Below, piece by piece: positions 32,044 through 35,502 of a stretch of 35,502 nucleotides of DNA (its first letter is position 1; each line of letters begins with the position of its first letter). Position numbers and translations under genes: made by a program. The stretch lies in assembly GCA_018366495.1 (NCBI GenBank), contig JAGZHZ010000024.1:1-35502 (forward strand), in the 5' to 3' direction. Source of the DNA: Clostridiales bacterium. Its GTDB lineage: Bacteria > Bacillota > Clostridia > Lachnospirales > Lachnospiraceae. The notes under the pieces were generated by a model. The model had not been told where the DNA came from and made no database searches. It saw nothing but the letters and a program-made list of their open reading frames with translations.

Positions 32044-32730
32044 ATGCTGGAAACAAAGAGAAAAGTCGCTTTTTTAGAGCAGGCGAACCAGATTGATGTA
32101 CCAGAACAGTTTTTAGAGCAGATGCAGCAGTATGAAGAGATGATTATGATGTACCGCTGTGCCATTCGGGAAGTACAGACGAAACTGGAAATTTTAAATG
32201 ACGCTCTATCGGTACGGTTTAAGAGAAATCCGATTAATTTTATCAAATCAAGGATAAAATCTCATGTCAGTATCATGAATAAACTAGAGCGAAAGGGATT
32301 GGAAATATCGCTTGATTCTATTGAAAAGAACCTGAATGATGTGGCGGGAATACGAGTGGTGTGTCATTTTGTGGATGATATCTATGACGTGGCGCATATG
32401 CTGGCAATTCAGGATGATTTAAAAATATTGCAGATAAAAGACTATATCAAAAATCCAAAGCCAAACGGATACCGCAGTTATCATATGATAGTGGAAGTTC
32501 CTGTTTTTCTGCCGAAACGGAAGAAACCGATGCGTGTGGAAGTACAAATCCGAACGATTGCAATGGACTTCTGGGCAAGTCTTGACCATCAGCTTCGCTA
32601 TAAAAAGGATATAGAAAATTCAGAAGAGATTTTAAAAGAGCTGAAGGAATGTGCGGAGATTATCTCTTCTACGGATTATCAGATGCAAAAAATACGAAAA
32701 AAAATCGAAAAGGTCACAGAAGGTTCATAA
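32044..32730 (+). CDS. relQ: Small alarmone synthetase (RelQ/YjbM-type GTP pyrophosphokinase)
   Basis: Transfers pyrophosphate from ATP to GTP or GDP to make (p)ppGpp; it has the synthetase domain only. Motifs: INFIKSRIKSHVSIMNKLERKG near residue 59, LNDVAGIRVVCHFVDDIY near 99, IKDYIKNPKPNGYRSYHMIV near 136, VEVQIRTIAMDFWASLDHQLRYK near 170. At 228 residues it matches the RelQ group; no hydrolase, TGS or ACT domains are present. Alarmones lower GTP and so affect CodY, whose gene is in this window. It lies 21 bp after the serine hydrolase gene with GGAG upstream. Confidence 0.93.
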   Translation: MLETKRKVAFLEQANQIDVPEQFLEQMQQYEEMIMMYRCAIREVQTKLEILNDALSVRFKRNPINFIKSRIKSHVSIMNKLERKGLEISLDSIEKNLNDVAGIRVVCHFVDDIYDVAHMLAIQDDLKILQIKDYIKNPKPNGYRSYHMIVEVPVFLPKRKKPMRVEVQIRTIAMDFWASLDHQLRYKKDIENSEEILKELKECAEIISSTDYQMQKIRKKIEKVTEGS

Positions 32731-32768
32731 TTATTTTGTATACTGTTTCCGAAATGGAGGAGTGAAAA

Positions 32769-33446
32769 ATGGACAGATTGAAAGTATTGGTTGTAGATGA
32801 TGAGAGCAGAATGAGAAAACTGGTGAGAGATTTCCTTGTAAAAAAAGACTTCCAGATTTTAGAAGCCGAAAATGGGGCAGATGCAGTTGACCTGTTTTTT
32901 TCTGTGAAAGATATTGCTTTGGTAATACTGGATGTTATGATGCCGAAGATGGATGGATGGGAAGTATGCAGAACGATCAGAGAACACTCAAAAGTGCCGA
33001 TTATTATGTTGACTGCAAAAGCAGATGAGCGGGATGAGCTGCTTGGATTTGAACTTGGAGTGGATGAATATATTTCAAAACCATTCAGCCCCAAAATTTT
33101 GGTGGCGCGTGTGGAAGCGATCTTGAGAAGGACAAACAATCTTTCAAAAGAAGATGTGATCAAAGCAGGGGCAATTGAGATCAATAAGGCGGCTCACATG
33201 GTTACGATTGATGGAAAGCCGATTGATCTGAGCTTTAAAGAATTTGAACTGCTGACTTATTTTGTGGAGAATCAGAATATTGCTCTGTCGAGAGAAAAAA
33301 TATTAAACAGTGTGTGGAATTATGATTATTTCGGGGATGCCAGAACGATTGATACTCATGTAAAGAAGCTCAGAAGTAAACTCGGAGATAAAGGGGATTA
33401 TATTAAAACGATCTGGGGCATGGGATATAAGTTTGAGGTAATCTGA
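32769..33446 (+). CDS. OmpR/PhoB-family response regulator
   Basis: A transcription factor of a two-component system. The receiver domain begins VLVVDDESRMRKLV, has the phosphoacceptor Asp55 in LVILDVMMPKMDGW, and ends in the Lys of SKPFSP near 104. The C-terminal winged helix (about 130-225) contains LSFKEFELLTYFV and the recognition-helix region DARTIDTHVKKLRSKLG, ending GMGYKFEV. At 225 residues it is full length. It is separated from its kinase by 2 bp. GGAGG upstream at about 32756-32761 sets ATG 32769. No target site is evident in the window. Confidence 0.95.
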   Translation: MDRLKVLVVDDESRMRKLVRDFLVKKDFQILEAENGADAVDLFFSVKDIALVILDVMMPKMDGWEVCRTIREHSKVPIIMLTAKADERDELLGFELGVDEYISKPFSPKILVARVEAILRRTNNLSKEDVIKAGAIEINKAAHMVTIDGKPIDLSFKEFELLTYFVENQNIALSREKILNSVWNYDYFGDARTIDTHVKKLRSKLGDKGDYIKTIWGMGYKFEVI

Positions 33447-33448
33447 AA

Positions 33449-35011
33449 ATGAAACATTCAATACATCCAATCATAAAAAAAGAAGAAACAGAAGGAAGCA
33501 TTAAAAAATTAGAAAAAAAGAGGCATTCTATTCGAGGAGAACTCTTATTTTCTTTTATTGGAATGACAATCGCTGTTCTGATTTCCACATGGGTGATCAA
33601 CAATCTGTTTCTGGAAAATTACTATACAATAAAGAAACAGAATGTCTTGATTAACACCTATAATCAACTGGATCAGATTATCACTATGTATGGCCCTGAT
33701 GCGGATATTATAAATGAAAAGATGCAGGTATTTGGAGCTGAGAATATTTCTTTAATTTTGCTGAATCAGGAGTGGGAAACGGTTCTTGTCACGAACAACA
33801 GCAGTGAAATGCTGATGGCAGGAAGACTGTACGGATATATGACGGGGATTGACAAAAGCGAGGATACCTTGATCAAGCGGAACGAACATTATACTCTTCA
33901 AAAAACGATGGACATGAAATCTCAACAGGAGTATCTGGAGATGTTTGGCGTCTTTGATACCACATATGTATTTTTGATGAGGGTTCCTCTTGACAGCATC
34001 CGTTCAAGTGTAAAAATTTCAAATGAATTTTTGGCGTACGTCGGAATTTTAGTTATCATAATGAGTATATTGATTTCATATTGGATTTCCAAAAAAATTA
34101 CGAAGCCAATTATGGAACTGACAGAATTATCAAAGAGAATGGCTGAATTAGATTTTGATGCCAAATATTCCAGTGGAGGCAGCAGTGAGATCAGTCTTTT
34201 GGGAGAACATTTTAATAAGATGTCCGAGACATTGGAGATGACGATTTCAGAGTTAAAGACAGCAAACAATCAGCTATTGCAGGATATTGAACAGAAGACA
34301 CAGATTGATGAGATGAGAAAGGAATTTCTTTCAAACGTTTCGCATGAATTAAAGACACCGATCGCCTTGATTCAGGGATATGCAGAGGGACTGCAGGAAT
34401 GTATCAACGATGATCCGGAAAGCAGAGATTTCTACTGCAGCGTTATCATTGATGAGGCAGGAAAAATGAACAACATGGTAAAGAAACTTCTGACATTAAA
34501 TCAACTGGAATCAGGAAATGAAAAAGTGTTTATGGAACGGTTTGATTTGACAGCTCTTGTTCGCGGAGTGGTACAGTCGGCTCAGATTTTAGCGCAGCAA
34601 AAAGAAGCGCAGATCCGTTTTTCTCAGACGGAACCTGTTCCGGTCTGGGCAGATGAATTTAAAGTGGAAGAGGTTGTCACAAATTATATCAGCAACGCAT
34701 TAAATCATATCAATTATAAAAAGATTGTCGATGTTAAGATCAAGACAAAACCGGACGGAAAAGTAAGAGTTTCTGTATTTAATACAGGAGATCCTATACC
34801 GGAATCAGATCTGCCGAACATTTGGGATAAATTTTATAAAGTTGATAAAGCACGAACAAGAGAATACGGCGGAAGTGGGATTGGACTTTCTATCGTAAAG
34901 GCAATCATGGATTCTTTTCATCAAAAATGTGGCGCCATAAATTATGAAAATGGAGTAGAATTTTGGTTTGAGCTGGATGGGAGATCGAAAAAGGAAGAGA
35001 CAGATGAATAG
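33449..35011 (+). CDS. Membrane sensor histidine kinase
   Basis: Partner kinase of the preceding regulator. The first membrane helix is at about residues 32-52 (FSFIGMTIAVLISTWVI) and the second at about 192-213 (YVGILVIIMSILISYWI). They flank an extracellular sensor domain of about 140 residues with no cysteines. HAMP then follows (KPIMELTELSKRMAELDF). The dimerisation box holds His299 (SNVSHELKTPIALIQGYAEGL), the N-box is VTNYISNALNH near 413, and the G boxes are NTGDPIPESDLPNIWDKFYK and GGSGIGLSIVKAIM. At 520 residues it is complete. Its stop codon overlaps the start of a Bfd-like gene by 8 bp. The signal is unknown. Confidence 0.95.
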   Translation: MKHSIHPIIKKEETEGSIKKLEKKRHSIRGELLFSFIGMTIAVLISTWVINNLFLENYYTIKKQNVLINTYNQLDQIITMYGPDADIINEKMQVFGAENISLILLNQEWETVLVTNNSSEMLMAGRLYGYMTGIDKSEDTLIKRNEHYTLQKTMDMKSQQEYLEMFGVFDTTYVFLMRVPLDSIRSSVKISNEFLAYVGILVIIMSILISYWISKKITKPIMELTELSKRMAELDFDAKYSSGGSSEISLLGEHFNKMSETLEMTISELKTANNQLLQDIEQKTQIDEMRKEFLSNVSHELKTPIALIQGYAEGLQECINDDPESRDFYCSVIIDEAGKMNNMVKKLLTLNQLESGNEKVFMERFDLTALVRGVVQSAQILAQQKEAQIRFSQTEPVPVWADEFKVEEVVTNYISNALNHINYKKIVDVKIKTKPDGKVRVSVFNTGDPIPESDLPNIWDKFYKVDKARTREYGGSGIGLSIVKAIMDSFHQKCGAINYENGVEFWFELDGRSKKEETDE

Positions 35012-35195
35012 AGAGGAAGTTATTTGTACCTGCAATGGGATTACTCTGGGACAGATCGAAGAGGCAGTCCGTTCAGGGGATCGCACATTTGAGGATGTGC
35101 AGAAAAGATTAAAGATAGGGAAGCAGTGTATAAAGTGTAAGGATTTAGCATCCCTTTATATAGAAAGTTTTTCGGAAGAAGAGGAAGACTGCTGA
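35004..35195 (+). CDS. BFD-like [2Fe-2S]-binding small protein
   Basis: A 63-residue protein with the four-cysteine pattern of bacterioferritin-associated ferredoxin domains: CTCNGIT near residue 9 and QCIKCKD near 40 (C-x-C then C-x2-C). In known relatives this binds a [2Fe-2S] cluster and serves in iron release or electron transfer. It begins at ATG 35004, 8 bp inside the end of the histidine kinase gene, with GGAAGAG just upstream, so translation of the two is probably coupled. It ends with an acidic tail. A role together with the two-component system is inference only. Confidence 0.8.
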   Translation: MNREEVICTCNGITLGQIEEAVRSGDRTFEDVQKRLKIGKQCIKCKDLASLYIESFSEEEEDC

Positions 35196-35220
35196 AAACC
35201 ATAAAAGAATAAGAAATAGA

Positions 35221-35277
35221 AAAGACAGCATAAAACCAGGCAAAAAGTGATTTGCGGAGTGGAATGCTGTCTTTTTT
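35221..35277 (+). terminator. Terminator-like structure after the Bfd-like gene
   Basis: AAAGACAGCA (35221-35230) pairs with TGCTGTCTTT (35265-35274), followed by T to 35277. The loop is long (34 bases) with an inner GCAAA/TTTGC hairpin (35240-35244/35251-35255). Confidence 0.7.
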
Positions 35278-35341
35278 ACAGTGTGCGTATGGTGTTTGAT
35301 AAAGACAAAAAGAAAACACACAATAGTTGATAAAAAAGTAC

Positions 35342-35370
35342 TTGACATTTTTGGAAGACTGGTGTATGAT
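35342..35370 (+). promoter_or_regulatory. Strong sigma-A promoter P1 near the window end
   Basis: TTGACA (35342-35347), 17-base spacer, TATGAT (35365-35370). A consensus -35 and near-consensus -10. There is no gene downstream inside the window. Confidence 0.85.
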
Positions 35371-35460
35371 TCAATATGTTGTCCAAGAAATGTTTTGAAA
35401 TACATATTCAATTTAAAAAATTCAAATAATTTAAAAAGTTGAAAAAATTAAAAAAACATC

Positions 35461-35489
35461 TTGACATAAGGAAAAAGAAGTGATATACT
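35461..35489 (+). promoter_or_regulatory. Strong sigma-A promoter P2 with A/T-rich upstream element
   Basis: TTGACA (35461-35466), 17-base spacer, TATACT (35484-35489). The 60 bases just before it (35401-35460) are almost all A and T with repeated A tracts, like an UP element. Tandem promoters of this strength usually drive rRNA or tRNA operons. The 35196-35502 gap otherwise holds only the terminator and P1. Confidence 0.85.
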
Positions 35490-35502
35490 TCAAAGGTCGC
35501 TG

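Noticed and set aside
32739..32744. TATACT as a separate promoter for the response-regulator gene
   Set aside because: No -35 at 16-18 bases upstream and no properly spaced extended -10; readthrough from relQ is equally likely.

Overview
This window is chromosomal DNA from a low-GC, spore-forming Firmicute. I infer Clostridia and most likely Lachnospiraceae, from the AT-rich codon use, a sporulation sigma-K gene, CodY, a CIRCE-controlled groES-groEL, and the run comM-like / dprA / topA / codY. Every protein gene I accept is on the + strand; only tmRNA (ssrA) is on the - strand. Several genes use TTG or GTG starts, so some starts given here were moved to the codon with the best ribosome-binding site.

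Layout. 1-99: right-hand end of an IS200/IS605-type (TnpB) element, including what looks like the 3' part of its omega RNA. 142-2311: sigK with its own sigma-K-like promoter, a phosphopantetheinyl transferase, a YbaK-type tRNA deacylase and a small unknown protein. 2357-8262: comM-like AAA ATPase, dprA, topA and codY. 8422-10479: groES-groEL with a perfect CIRCE operator. 10600-12826: a small two-helix membrane protein and guaB. 12903-17585: a HEAT-repeat/methyltransferase fusion, oligoendopeptidase F and enolase. 17678-21112: secG, rnr, smpB and a small unknown protein, an RNA-decay and trans-translation neighbourhood. 21144-26759: a cobalamin riboswitch followed by a complete five-gene Dpp/Nik-type ABC importer. 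26813-27157: tmRNA on the - strand. 27374-35195: maf, then a PP2C phosphatase, a zinc-ribbon pseudokinase, a membrane FHA protein, a membrane-anchored SxxK serine hydrolase, a small alarmone synthetase, a two-component system and a Bfd-like [2Fe-2S] protein, with no clear terminator seen between the last eight. 35342-35502: two tandem strong sigma-A promoters separated by an A/T-rich stretch, probably for an rRNA or tRNA operon beyond the window.

Most of the window is housekeeping sequence. The parts that most deserve a second look are: (1) the signalling cluster at 28122-32730, where the kinase-like protein has lost both catalytic aspartates while its phosphatase and FHA partners look intact; (2) the B12-riboswitch-controlled Dpp-type importer whose binding protein lacks a lipobox; (3) an RNA hairpin that contains the enolase ribosome-binding site; (4) a long-range stem in the rnr leader; and (5) IS605-like ends next to sigK and, more degenerate, in the comM-like leader. 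No CRISPR array, prophage or intact insertion sequence was seen.
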